Assembly: GCA_049281195.1 (NCBI GenBank)
Contig: JBAPRR010000172.1
Location: forward strand, 1 to 33,212
Direction: 5' to 3'
DNA: 33,212 nucleotides
Source: JBAPRR01 sp049281195
Lineage (GTDB): Bacteria > Actinomycetota > Acidimicrobiia > Acidimicrobiales > CAVXTF01
This document shows, in pieces, positions 16,432 through 24,491 of the stretch. Made by a program: the position numbers and the translations under genes. The notes beneath the pieces were generated by a model. It was not told where the DNA came from. It made no database searches and worked only from the letters and a program-made list of their open reading frames with translations. Every line of letters begins with the position of its first letter. Positions within the stretch are counted from its first letter, which is position 1.

Positions 16432-16752
16432 GTGTCCTTATCCAGATCCCGGGATCTGCCGATCGCCATTCTCGGGTTGCAGGGAGGCGATCCCCTCAGG
16501 ACCGCACTTGTCTCGCTGGTCGAGCTCTACCTGCTCATCATGATCATTTACGCCATCTTGAGCTGGTTCCCGGTCGATCCGGGGTCTGCCGTGGCCCGCT
16601 TTCGATGGGCGCTCGGGCGCGTCATAGAGCCGGTCCTCGCTCCGGTGAGGAGGCTCCTCCCGCAGACCTCGATCCCCATCGACCTCTCGTTCATAATCGT
16701 CTTCCTCGGCCTCCAGATCATCGTGGTCCCGATAATCGAACGGGTGGCCTGA
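16432..16752 (+). CDS. YggT family membrane protein (YlmG)
   Basis: This 106-residue protein has two hydrophobic helices (about residues 24-45 and 84-102). They flank the YggT signature SWFPVDPGSAVARFRWALGRVIEPVLAPVRRLLP, of which LSWFP and IEPVLAPVRRLLP are the most conserved parts. Family members sit next to sepF in Gram-positive bacteria and in chloroplast relatives help organise membranes. In Streptomyces the ylmG gene is part of this same block. The biochemical role is not known. The start is GTG 16432 with no clear ribosome-binding site, and 94 bases separate it from sepF. Confidence 0.88.
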   Translation: MSLSRSRDLPIAILGLQGGDPLRTALVSLVELYLLIMIIYAILSWFPVDPGSAVARFRWALGRVIEPVLAPVRRLLPQTSIPIDLSFIIVFLGLQIIVVPIIERVA

Positions 16753-16794
16753 GAATCTGTGCCAGGCGTCCACCGACGCCCCCGGAGGCTTCGG

Positions 16795-16800
16795 TAGCAT
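16795..16800 (+). promoter_or_regulatory. -10 box for leaderless transcription of divIVA
   Basis: TAGCAT ends six bases before ATG 16807. With standard geometry the transcript would start at the A of the start codon, giving a leaderless mRNA. No ribosome-binding site at normal spacing competes (GGAGG at about 16784-16788 is too far away). The -35 region (ACCGAC at about 16772-16777) is weak. Leaderless genes are common in actinobacteria. Confidence 0.5.
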
Positions 16801-16806
16801 CCACGC

Positions 16807-17964
16807 ATGGACAGCCCCCCAGTCAACGACAAGGCGAACGGTCAGAAGGCCAACGCCAAGCCGAGCATCGACAGCCTCCGCACCGTCGAGTTCCGCACGA
16901 CGATCCGGGGCTACCACATGGACGATGTCGATGAGTACCTCGAACGCGTCGCCGTAGAGGCGGAAGAGCTTCAAGAGCAGATGCGGCTTTCGGCCGATCG
17001 AATGAAGCAGGCGCTCGAGCGCGTCTCGGTACTGGAGACTCAGCTCGAACAGGCGCGCCGGGCCCAGGCTCAGGCAGCCCAACAATCGGCCGCCGCACCC
17101 CCGCTTCAGCCCCAGCCCGAGCGGACATCCGAGGTCCCCGCAGACGACTCGCTTCAGCGGACGCTTCTGCTGGCTCAGAAGTTCGTCGACCAGACGAGGG
17201 CAGAAGCAGAGACAGAAGCCCGGGCGCTCGTCTCTGAAGCCGAAGTGCGTGCGCGGAACATCGTCGGCGATGCAGAAGAACACGTACGAGCCATGACTGA
17301 AGAGGCCGAGCGGAACCTCCGTGACGAGGTGAAGAGGCTCGACTCGCATCGAACCGAGCTCGTGGCCGACGTGGAGACGATCGCGAAGCATCTCGAAGTC
17401 GAAAGGTCACGCATCAGGACCGCCCTCACCGAAATGCTCGCCTGGGTCGACGAGCACGTGCAGCCGCCGCAGTCAGGTTCTGCAAGCGGCACCAGCACAA
17501 CCGAAGCGGACAAAGGAGGCAGCGCTCCGCGCAATCCGTTTCCCGGGGCCGAGCGAACAGAAGCCCCGCCATCGTTCGACCGCAAAACAGAAAAGCAAGG
17601 CTCCGGGGACGCTACCGCCCGTGACGACGCTCCAGTTGCGGATCGCTTTGGCGGCGATCGGCTCGGCAGTACGTCAACGGGACAGAGAAGCTCGAACGGC
17701 GGAGCAGGAATCCTCGCTGGATCGTCTCGCACGGAAAGCGAAGACCCTGGTGACATCGGTCCTCCGACGGAGCTGATCCACACGTCTTCCGGCGCTGACT
17801 CCGATGACGGCTTTGAAGCGTCCTCCTCTGGCACCTTTTCGGTGGCCAGAACGGAAACAGCGGGTGAGGACCGCATCGTTCCCGACAGGTCCACTCCTTC
17901 CCACCAGCGACAGATGTTCGCCCCTGGGCGCGACACCCACCAGGCTGAAACCGGAGCTCGCTGA
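16807..17964 (+). CDS. divIVA: DivIVA/Wag31-type polar growth scaffold
   Basis: DivIVA proteins bind curved membrane and organise polar growth and division sites; in actinobacteria they are usually essential. The 385-residue product has the N-terminal membrane-binding domain with TVEFRTTIRGYHMDDVDEYL (about residues 27-46) running into a coiled coil (about 45-92). A Gln/Ala/Pro linker follows, then a second coiled coil (about 112-218) rich in Ala/Glu/Arg, and a disordered C-terminal tail of about 160 residues rich in Ser/Thr/Gly/Asp. A 16-residue hydrophilic extension precedes the domain. The tail is longer than in Wag31 (about 260 residues in total) and closer in plan to Streptomyces DivIVA. 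It appears to be transcribed from a leaderless promoter. Confidence 0.93.
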   Translation: MDSPPVNDKANGQKANAKPSIDSLRTVEFRTTIRGYHMDDVDEYLERVAVEAEELQEQMRLSADRMKQALERVSVLETQLEQARRAQAQAAQQSAAAPPLQPQPERTSEVPADDSLQRTLLLAQKFVDQTRAEAETEARALVSEAEVRARNIVGDAEEHVRAMTEEAERNLRDEVKRLDSHRTELVADVETIAKHLEVERSRIRTALTEMLAWVDEHVQPPQSGSASGTSTTEADKGGSAPRNPFPGAERTEAPPSFDRKTEKQGSGDATARDDAPVADRFGGDRLGSTSTGQRSSNGGAGILAGSSRTESEDPGDIGPPTELIHTSSGADSDDGFEASSSGTFSVARTETAGEDRIVPDRSTPSHQRQMFAPGRDTHQAETGAR

Positions 17965-18052
17965 GCTGAATTCTTAGAAGCCACGCCGTCCGGGACAAAA
18001 GGGCAGTCGGGGAACCGGCAGCCGTGGACTGAGGGTTCGCTTAATTCCTGGG
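17965..18052. other. Convergent gap between divIVA and ileS
   Basis: These 88 bases separate the 3' ends of divIVA (+) and ileS (-). CCACG (17981-17985) and CGTGG (18023-18027) can pair, with partial pairing inside, but there is no T tract on either strand. A bidirectional terminator is expected here, but I cannot support one well. Confidence 0.25.
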
Positions 18053-21000
18053 TTAGCTTGCGACAGTCAGCTGGATGTCGTTGGTCGTGCCGATCTCGAT
18101 CGACATCGACGTTGCGAGGGTCTGCTCCATCACCCAGGCGCGGTGGGCTTCGGCACCTTCAGCCATGTCCGCGGTGAGCACGAGCTTCAGGTTGATGCGA
18201 TCCGAGATATGCAACCCGGCGTCGCGTCGCGCCGCCTGAACCAACCGCACCAGATCACGGGCCAGGCCTTCGCGCTCGAGATCCTCATCGGTCTCGAGAT
18301 CAAGGCTTATGACACCCGCACGGTTGGGTAGCGCCTTGGAGCTGTGTTCGTCGACAGGTTGCAGCACGAGCGTGTACTCGTCGTCTTCCAACACGACCCC
18401 TGCGGCCTCTACCGATCCGTCGGCTGTCCTGGCCCATTCGCCACGTTTCACCGCTCCGATGACCTTTTGGGTGTCCGCACCGAGGCGCGGTCCTATCGCC
18501 GCAGGGACCACCGTCAGCACTTCGTTCGCTATGCCCTCCACGTCGGTCGTGAGGATGACCTCCTTGACGTTCACCTCGTCGGAGATGATGTCGACGTAGT
18601 CCTTCAACTCGTCGGACCTGGGACCCGAGACGGTAAGGGTCCTGAGGGGGAGTCGGAGCCTTTTGCCCGACGCCTTCCTCAGTGCGTGCGTGGCTGAGCA
18701 GACGTCACGGACCAGCTCCATCGCCGATACGAGCTCGGGATCCGTCCGAAGCTCGTCGGGCTTCGGCCAATCGGCGAGATGGACGCTTCTTTCGCCGGTC
18801 AAACCTTTGTAGACCGTCTCCGAGAGGAGCGGGAGCAAGGGAGCCGTCACGCGGCACAGAGTGTGAAGCGCCGTGGTCAGGGTGTCGTACGCGTCGTGCT
18901 TGTCCTGCTCGACCTCATCGGACCCGTCACGTGACTTCCAGAAGCGATCGCGGCTCCTGCGCACGTACCAGTTCGTCATGGCGTCGAGGTACGACAGGAC
19001 CGAGCTGCACGCTCCGTACAGGTCGTAGCCGTCCATGTAGCGCGTCGTTTCTTCGACGAGCAAGGCCGTCCTGGCGAGCATGTATCGGTCCAAGACGCCG
19101 GTTGCATCTTTGCGGAGCTCGCCGCGTATCTGATCGACGTTCGCGTAGAGCGACAAGAAGTACCACGTGTTCCATATGGGGTTCAGGACGTGGCGGACCG
19201 TCTCTTCGATGCCCCGTGCGTGAACCACCAGGTCTTGTCCCCTCAGCACCGATGAGGAGAGCAGGAACCATCGCATGGCGTCTGCGCCCCAACGATCGAA
19301 GACCATCTCGGGGTCGGGGTAATTGCCGAGGTGCTTGGACATCTTGCGTCCGTCGTCTCCGAGGATGATGCCGTGCGCAACACAATTCTCGAAGGGTGGA
19401 CGGTCGAAAAGCGCCGTCGAAAGGACGTGCATCGTGTAGAACCAGCCACGGGTCTGACCCACGTATTCGACGATGAAGTCAGCCGGAAAATGCTCCTCGA
19501 ACCATTTTTCGTTCTCGACGGGGTAATGGACCTGGGCGAACGGCATAGACCCCGACTCGAACCAGCAATCCAGAACATCCGATGTTCGTCTCATCATCGA
19601 CTTGCCGGTCGGGTCGTCCGGATTCGGTCTCACGAGCTCGTCGATGGCAGGCCGGTGAAGGTCGGTCGGCCTGACTCCGAAGTCTCGTTCGAGCTCGTCC
19701 AAACTGCCGTACACGTCCAGCCGTGGATAACGCGGATCGTCAGACTCCCAGACAGGGATGGGTGCTCCCCAGAAGCGATTACGGCTGATCGACCAGTCGC
19801 GAGCCTGCTCCACCCATTTTCCGAAAGCCCCTTCTTTTACGTGGGCGGGTATCCAGTTGATCCGCTCATTGAGCTCGCTCATCCGATCCCTGAACGCGGT
19901 GACTTTCACGAACCACGAGTCGACCGCTTTGTAGATGAGAGGGGTATCGGTCCTCCAGCAGTGTGGGTAGCTGTGGGTGTAGCTCTCGCTCGTGACGAGA
20001 ACCCCCATCTCCTTTAGGTCGTGTCGTATGGCTGAGTTCGCCGCGAACACGTTGCGGCCCGCGTAGGGAGGAACCTCCGCCGTGAAACGAGCCTGGCTGT
20101 CGACGGGGCACACGACGGCAATGCCATTGGCAGTACAAAGTTCGTAGTCCTCTTCACCGAAGCCCGGCGCCATGTGGACGATTCCCGTCCCCTCGTCGGT
20201 GGCCACAAAATCCCCCGCGAGGACGCGAAACGCGTTCTTGTGACCAGCGAAGAAATCGAACAGAGGGTTGTAGGTGCGTCCCACGAGCTGATCGCCGGTC
20301 AACTTCTTTAGTGGCTCCTGATCACCGAGCAGCTTGCTGTAGGCACCGGCACGCGATTCCGCGACCACCACGAGGTCTCCGGCTAACTCGTAGACGCCGT
20401 AAGTGATATCTGGTCCGACCGCTATGGCCAGGTTCGACGGCAGGGTCCACGGCGTGGTGGTCCAAACCAACAGATGAAGCGGCCCGTCAACCAGATCCGA
20501 GCCGGCGTGGCCGGCGTCCTCGAGCGGGTCGAGCCTGAACGAAACCGTGACGACCTCGTCTTCGCGCGGTCGATATGCGTCGTCCTGACGGGTCTCGAAA
20601 TTCGAAAGCGGCGTCTCGCATTCCCAGCAATATGGGAGGACCCGTTCTCCCTCGTAGACAAGTCCCTTCTCGTGGAGCTGCTTGAACGCCCACATGACGC
20701 TCTCCATGAACGAGAGGTCCATGGTTCTGTAGGAGCGGCCGAAGTCCACCCAGCGTGCCTGGCGGGTTACGTAGTGCTCCCACGAGTCAGTGGTCCGCTG
20801 GACGAGTGCCCGGCAGTAGTCGTTGAACTTGGCGATCCCGTACTCGATGATCCGGGCGCGGCCGGACATCTCGAGCTCTTTCTCGGCTTCCATCTCGGCG
20901 GGAAGGCCATGGCAGTCCCAACCGAACCGCCTCTCCACCCGCTTGCCCTGCATGGTCTGGTACCGCGGGATGGCGTCCTTGACGAAACCGGTCAGGAGAT

Positions 21001-21187
21001 GTCCGTAGTGAGGGAGTCCGTTGGCGAAGGGCGGCCCGTCATAAAAGACGTATTCGTCGTCTCGCGGGCGCGCCTCGACGGACGCCGCAAAAGTGCCGTC
21101 CTCTGCCCAAAACGCGAGTATGCGCTCCTCGAGGGCGGGGAATTCGGGCTTGCTCGGCACCTCGGGATAAGGCGCGGGGTCGGTCAT
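18053..21187 (-). CDS. ileS: Isoleucyl-tRNA synthetase (long, eukaryote-like type)
   Basis: IleRS charges tRNA-Ile. The 1044-residue product has the class I HIGH equivalent H60-Y-G-H63 in DGPPFANGLPHYGHLL, the editing (CP1) domain with WTTTPWTLPSNLA, and the KMSKS loop K615-M-S-K618. Length, the start (MTDPAPYPEV), the early ERRFGWDCHGLPAE and the long C-terminal part place it with the eukaryote-like IleRS2 group that includes M. tuberculosis IleS. Members of that group tend to resist mupirocin; resistance here is inference. No C-terminal zinc-cysteine cluster is seen. ATG 21187 has no ribosome-binding site. TACTCT five bases upstream suggests leaderless transcription, while a T-box-like motif lies about 170 bases further up. 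Confidence 0.97.
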   Translation of the reverse strand: MTDPAPYPEVPSKPEFPALEERILAFWAEDGTFAASVEARPRDDEYVFYDGPPFANGLPHYGHLLTGFVKDAIPRYQTMQGKRVERRFGWDCHGLPAEMEAEKELEMSGRARIIEYGIAKFNDYCRALVQRTTDSWEHYVTRQARWVDFGRSYRTMDLSFMESVMWAFKQLHEKGLVYEGERVLPYCWECETPLSNFETRQDDAYRPREDEVVTVSFRLDPLEDAGHAGSDLVDGPLHLLVWTTTPWTLPSNLAIAVGPDITYGVYELAGDLVVVAESRAGAYSKLLGDQEPLKKLTGDQLVGRTYNPLFDFFAGHKNAFRVLAGDFVATDEGTGIVHMAPGFGEEDYELCTANGIAVVCPVDSQARFTAEVPPYAGRNVFAANSAIRHDLKEMGVLVTSESYTHSYPHCWRTDTPLIYKAVDSWFVKVTAFRDRMSELNERINWIPAHVKEGAFGKWVEQARDWSISRNRFWGAPIPVWESDDPRYPRLDVYGSLDELERDFGVRPTDLHRPAIDELVRPNPDDPTGKSMMRRTSDVLDCWFESGSMPFAQVHYPVENEKWFEEHFPADFIVEYVGQTRGWFYTMHVLSTALFDRPPFENCVAHGIILGDDGRKMSKHLGNYPDPEMVFDRWGADAMRWFLLSSSVLRGQDLVVHARGIEETVRHVLNPIWNTWYFLSLYANVDQIRGELRKDATGVLDRYMLARTALLVEETTRYMDGYDLYGACSSVLSYLDAMTNWYVRRSRDRFWKSRDGSDEVEQDKHDAYDTLTTALHTLCRVTAPLLPLLSETVYKGLTGERSVHLADWPKPDELRTDPELVSAMELVRDVCSATHALRKASGKRLRLPLRTLTVSGPRSDELKDYVDIISDEVNVKEVILTTDVEGIANEVLTVVPAAIGPRLGADTQKVIGAVKRGEWARTADGSVEAAGVVLEDDEYTLVLQPVDEHSSKALPNRAGVISLDLETDEDLEREGLARDLVRLVQAARRDAGLHISDRINLKLVLTADMAEGAEAHRAWVMEQTLATSMSIEIGTTNDIQLTVAS

Positions 21188-21192
21188 GCTTA

Positions 21193-21198
21193 AGAGTA
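21193..21198 (-). promoter_or_regulatory. Possible -10 box for leaderless ileS
   Basis: On the minus strand TACTCT is followed by five bases and the ileS ATG, so transcription could begin at or next to the start codon. No Shine-Dalgarno is seen before the ATG. No good -35 is seen 17-18 bases upstream. This competes with the idea that ileS is read from an upstream T-box leader. Confidence 0.35.
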
Positions 21199-21342
21199 GG
21201 CGGGTCTGGGACGGGTACGTGACACGTTCGGCCTCTGTAAATGGGACAGGTTCGCGGGCGCAGGGGGCACAGCTGAACAGGGGTGACCAGGAGAATATGG
21301 GGATTCAGGGGTTTCCAAGATCGGCACGGAGCAATATCTCCG

Positions 21343-21381
21343 AAAGGTGGGAACAACCCCGAGCGGTTCGCTGTTCCACCT
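21343..21381 (-). promoter_or_regulatory. T-box-like motif and pairing partner upstream of ileS
   Basis: Reading toward ileS, AGGTGGAACAGCG (21381-21369) matches the T-box core GGTGGNACCGCG at 11 of 12 positions from its GG. About 15 bases on, TGTTCCCACCTTT (21355-21343) is complementary to it, as the competing arm of a T-box switch would be. A 14-base hairpin lies just upstream, where stem III would be. Actinobacterial ileS genes are known T-box targets. Against it: the A for C change, no clear terminator or sequestered ribosome-binding site, and a long 155-base gap to the start. Confidence 0.35.
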
Positions 21382-21387
21382 CTGCTG

Positions 21388-21416
21388 TTGCTCGCCGTGC
21401 ACGGCGACGCTATGGT
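21388..21416 (+). promoter_or_regulatory. Candidate promoter for the DksA-like gene with palindrome in spacer
   Basis: TTGCTC (21388-21393) and TATGGT (21411-21416) are 17 bases apart, about 90 bases before GTG 21512. A perfect 14-base palindrome, CGCCGTGCACGGCG (21393-21406), occupies the spacer, where a bound repressor or MerR-type activator would act. The same palindrome would form a hairpin in RNA read from the other strand. Confidence 0.35.
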
Positions 21417-21511
21417 CGCCCACCTTCTTGCGACGGGTGGACTCTGAACGGTGGTGAGCACTCGATGACGGGGAATCTCTTGCACATTTCGAAGCTAGGC
21501 AGGAGCGCACA

Positions 21512-22783
21512 GTGACCCCTGCTCGTCCGACGAGCGCCAAGTCCGGCGCGCCCAAAACGCCGGCGAAGGCGACAGTTTCACGCACGAGCGCCAAAAAGGC
21601 TCCGGCCAAGAAAGGCTCGATCACGACGAAAGCAGCACCAGCGAAAAAGACCGCCGTGGCCAAAACGGCCGCACCGGTGAGCAAGCAGGCCGCCGCAAAG
21701 TCGCCATCGCGACCTGCTTCGTCGTCTGCCAACTCTGCGACCAAACGAACCTCGAGTGCAGAGAAGCTCAAGACCGACAAGTCGAAGGCCGAAAAGGCCA
21801 AGACCGCTGACATAGCAAAGGCCGCCGAAAAGACCAAGGTGGTCGAAAAGCCGAAGCCTGCCAGCAAGGCAGGAACAGGCGAGAAAGCAAGAACAGGAGA
21901 GAAACCCAAAGCAGTGAAGACGAAGGCCGAAAAGCAGACCGCCGCCTCAACGAGGCCTCCGGCCAAAAAGACGAGCTCGCCTCCGACCAAGGCGTCTCCG
22001 ACAAAGGCCGCCCCTGCACCCGCAGCGGCAGCCAAGAAGGTTGCCTCGAAGCCCGCGGCCAAGTCGGTTCCGGCCGGGACGAAGGCGCAGCCGTCGAAGG
22101 CGACCAAGTCCACAAAGGCCACAGCTGCGTCTGACGGCGAGGCCAAAGAGGCGATCGCTTCTTCGTCTAAGCAAGCTGCTGCCCCTGCATCAACCACGGC
22201 CGCTGCCTCGGATACGACCAAGTCCCCCGAAGCCGCGGCCTCTCCAACGGAGGGCGCTTTGCCTGCAACTTCTGACGTCGCTGAGTCGACTGTGGCACCT
22301 GTCGCTGCAGAACCATCAACTGGATCGGCGACAACCTCGAAACTCGCACGACCCTCGCGGGGTCCTGTCAAGGCGCTGGCGCCTCCCAAGGGGACCCCGG
22401 GCCCGTACGCCGGGGAGGAGAAATTCCTCGAGGAACAGCGGTTGCTGCTCCTGGAGGAACGAGCCACCTATCAGGGCCAGATGACCGACCTCCGCGCCGA
22501 GGCAGAATCGTTGGCACTCGAGCGCGAGCCCGGAGACGTCCAGTTCGACGAGGAGTCGGGCGAAGGGGGGACGATCGCAGTCGACCGCGAAAGGGACCTC
22601 ACGCTTGCCGCGCAAGCGCAGGCGACGATCGCCGAGATAGACATCGCTCTCGAGGCCATCGACGACAAAACGTACGGACGATGCGAAAGCTGCTACCAGC
22701 CGATCCCCAAAGCGCGTCTCAAAGCTCTGCCTTATGTGCGACTGTGCGTGGCGTGCAAGAGCGGAGGACTCCACCGCCGCTGA
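21512..22783 (+). CDS. DksA/TraR-type zinc-finger protein with histone-H1-like N-terminal tail
   Basis: The 423-residue product has two parts. Residues 1 to about 290 are very rich in Lys, Ala, Pro, Ser and Thr (repeated AKK, KAP and KT motifs) with no predicted fold, resembling bacterial histone-H1-like tails. Residues from about 295 form a DksA/TraR module. It has a coiled coil (EEKFLEEQRLLLLEERATY and on, with an acidic middle) and a four-cysteine zinc finger, C391-x2-C394-x17-C412-x2-C415, in CESCYQPIPKARL. DksA-type proteins enter the RNA polymerase secondary channel; whether this one does is inference. Start GTG 21512 has AGGAG at 21501-21505. lspA overlaps its end. Lys-rich DksA-like proteins at this locus are also known in Streptomyces, to my recollection. 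Confidence 0.85.
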   Translation: MTPARPTSAKSGAPKTPAKATVSRTSAKKAPAKKGSITTKAAPAKKTAVAKTAAPVSKQAAAKSPSRPASSSANSATKRTSSAEKLKTDKSKAEKAKTADIAKAAEKTKVVEKPKPASKAGTGEKARTGEKPKAVKTKAEKQTAASTRPPAKKTSSPPTKASPTKAAPAPAAAAKKVASKPAAKSVPAGTKAQPSKATKSTKATAASDGEAKEAIASSSKQAAAPASTTAAASDTTKSPEAAASPTEGALPATSDVAESTVAPVAAEPSTGSATTSKLARPSRGPVKALAPPKGTPGPYAGEEKFLEEQRLLLLEERATYQGQMTDLRAEAESLALEREPGDVQFDEESGEGGTIAVDRERDLTLAAQAQATIAEIDIALEAIDDKTYGRCESCYQPIPKARLKALPYVRLCVACKSGGLHRR

Positions 22784-23430
22784 GCGGACCTGAAACGCGA
22801 GGCACCGCCTCACGCAGGCTCCTTCTCACCGCCGCCGTGGCGGCGATCGTCGTCGCGGCTGACCAGGCGACGAAGTCGTGGGCGGTGTCGCGACTGTCAC
22901 ACGGCAGCATCCACGTCTTCTGGAAGCTGGATTTCGTCCTTCAGTACAACTCGGGTGCGGCATTCAGCGTGGCCCAGGGTTGGGCGCCGGTCATCGGAGC
23001 CGTTGCGATCGTCGTTGTCTGTGTGCTGCTTGTGGCGGCCAGGCACGCCGGATCCGCTGCCATCTCCGTCGCCCTTGGTCTCGTTGTCGGTGGTGCCATC
23101 GGCAACCTTTCGGACAGGCTCTTCCGATCGCACCGCGGAGGAGTGGTCGACTTCATCGCGTTTCACTTCTGGCCGACCTTCAACGTGGCGGACAGTTGCG
23201 TCGTCGTTGGGGGGATCCTCCTTGCCATACTGCTGTTTCGCGCCGCTCCGGCGCGGACCGTTCCCGACAAGTTGAAGGATCCGGCGGGTGCCACCGGTCG
23301 AGAGGATCCAGATCTGATGGAGAGCAATGATCCGGGCGGTAACACCCCAGGTGCTTTCACTGACGGTGCCGGAGAAGCGACTCCCGACCACAAGGCGACT
23401 TCTGGCGATGCCGCAGAAGCACCGGCCTGA
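22753..23430 (+). CDS. lspA: Lipoprotein signal peptidase LspA
   Basis: LspA is the membrane aspartyl protease that removes signal peptides from diacylglyceryl-prolipoproteins. Four hydrophobic helices are present, with the conserved DQATKSWA, YNSGAAFS, and the two catalytic aspartates: D121 in GNLSDRLF and D147 in FNVADSCV (numbering from GTG 22753). A hydrophilic acidic tail of about 50 residues follows the last helix, longer than in most LspA. The start is uncertain. GTG 22753 and GTG 22744 both lie inside the end of the DksA-like gene, and the frame extends further back to ATG 22681. No ribosome-binding site decides it. The stop overlaps the next gene by TGATG. Confidence 0.93.
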   Translation: MQERRTPPPLSGPETRGTASRRLLLTAAVAAIVVAADQATKSWAVSRLSHGSIHVFWKLDFVLQYNSGAAFSVAQGWAPVIGAVAIVVVCVLLVAARHAGSAAISVALGLVVGGAIGNLSDRLFRSHRGGVVDFIAFHFWPTFNVADSCVVVGGILLAILLFRAAPARTVPDKLKDPAGATGREDPDLMESNDPGGNTPGAFTDGAGEATPDHKATSGDAAEAPA

Positions 23431-24491
23431 TGGGAACCGACTCAGGTCAATCCGATCTGGTCGTTGTTCCCTCCTCTCTCGACGGTGAACGCGTAGACAG
23501 GGCCATCTCGACTGTGACCGGAATGTCGCGACGGATCGCCTCGTCTCTCGTTGCGGCCGGTGGTGTGACCGTCGACGGTCGCCAGGTGCGCCAGCGGAGC
23601 CGGAAGGTCCGCACCGGGGAGCGACTTGCAGTGGCCGACGATGTGCTCGCCGACGTGCTCTCGGAATCCGGCGAGCTGCCACAGGGTCCCGGATCAGGCG
23701 TGGGGACCAAGACGGGAGCAGAACAAGGTTCCGGCCCGGAGGAGATCGCATTTACCGTCGTCCATTCGGACGACCAGGTGATCATCGTCGACAAACCCCC
23801 CAACCTGGTGGTCCATCATGGTGCCGGTCATAGAGGGGGAACCCTCGCTGACGGCCTGCTCGCCCGGTTTCCGGACCTCGAATCTCTCGTAGACGGAGAC
23901 GTCTCAGAACGGGGTAGGGCCGGGATCGTCCATCGCCTCGACAAAGGGACGTCGGGTTTGATGGTGGTGGCAAGAACGCCAGAGGCGGTGCGCTCTTTGA
24001 CCGAGCAACTCAGGACGAGAACAGCAGGCCGCGTCTACATCGCACTGGTGGCGGGTGATGTGGTCCACGAAAAAGGAGTAGTGGACGCTCCTGTGGGCAG
24101 ATCCGCCCGCGTGGCAACGCGAATGGCGGTTACACCGAGGGGCAAGCCGGCGAGGACCGCATACCGGGTCATAGAGCGGTTCGAGGGATCACCCTCTTCG
24201 ACACTCGTCGAGGCCACTCTCGAGACAGGCAGGACCCACCAAGTGAGAGTCCACATGGCGTCTATCGGACACCCCGTTGGTGGCGACGACCGTTACGGCG
24301 AAAAGTCGCGAACTATGCCGATCATGTCAGGCACCGATACGCGTATTGAGCCGGGGCGTCTGTTTCTTCATGCTCACAAGCTCACGATCGAACACCCCGA
24401 GGGTGGGAATATGAGCTGGACCTCGCCCCTGCCTCCGGACCTTGAATCGGTCCTGGAGGCGAGGCGCCGCGCCGATCAGGCGGCGCGGTAA
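23430..24491 (+). CDS. RluD-type 23S rRNA pseudouridine synthase
   Basis: The 353-residue product has an N-terminal S4 RNA-binding domain (about residues 14-70: DGERVDRAISTVTGMSR, SSLVAAGGVTVDG). An acidic linker of about 35 residues follows, then an RluA/RluD catalytic domain with IVDKPPNLVVHHGAGH and GIVHRLDKGTSGLMVVA. The catalytic Asp is D171. ETGRTHQVRVHMASIGHPVGGDDRYG follows. It should isomerise uridines in 23S rRNA, probably in helix 69 as RluD does; the exact target cannot be read from sequence. ATG 23430 overlaps the lspA stop by one base. The 3' end overlaps the convergent sigma-factor gene by 16 bases. Confidence 0.92.
   Translation: MGTDSGQSDLVVVPSSLDGERVDRAISTVTGMSRRIASSLVAAGGVTVDGRQVRQRSRKVRTGERLAVADDVLADVLSESGELPQGPGSGVGTKTGAEQGSGPEEIAFTVVHSDDQVIIVDKPPNLVVHHGAGHRGGTLADGLLARFPDLESLVDGDVSERGRAGIVHRLDKGTSGLMVVARTPEAVRSLTEQLRTRTAGRVYIALVAGDVVHEKGVVDAPVGRSARVATRMAVTPRGKPARTAYRVIERFEGSPSSTLVEATLETGRTHQVRVHMASIGHPVGGDDRYGEKSRTMPIMSGTDTRIEPGRLFLHAHKLTIEHPEGGNMSWTSPLPPDLESVLEARRRADQAAR

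Noticed and set aside
17981..18027. Inverted repeat between divIVA and ileS as a bidirectional terminator
   Set aside because: Only five outer and four inner base pairs match, with a large loop and no T tract on either strand. It is recorded only as gap content.
21540..22370. The Lys/Ala/Pro-rich half of the DksA-like gene as a DNA repeat or CRISPR-like array
   Set aside because: The periodicity is only at the amino-acid level (AKK/KAP), with no constant repeat and spacer lengths. It is coding and in frame with the zinc finger.
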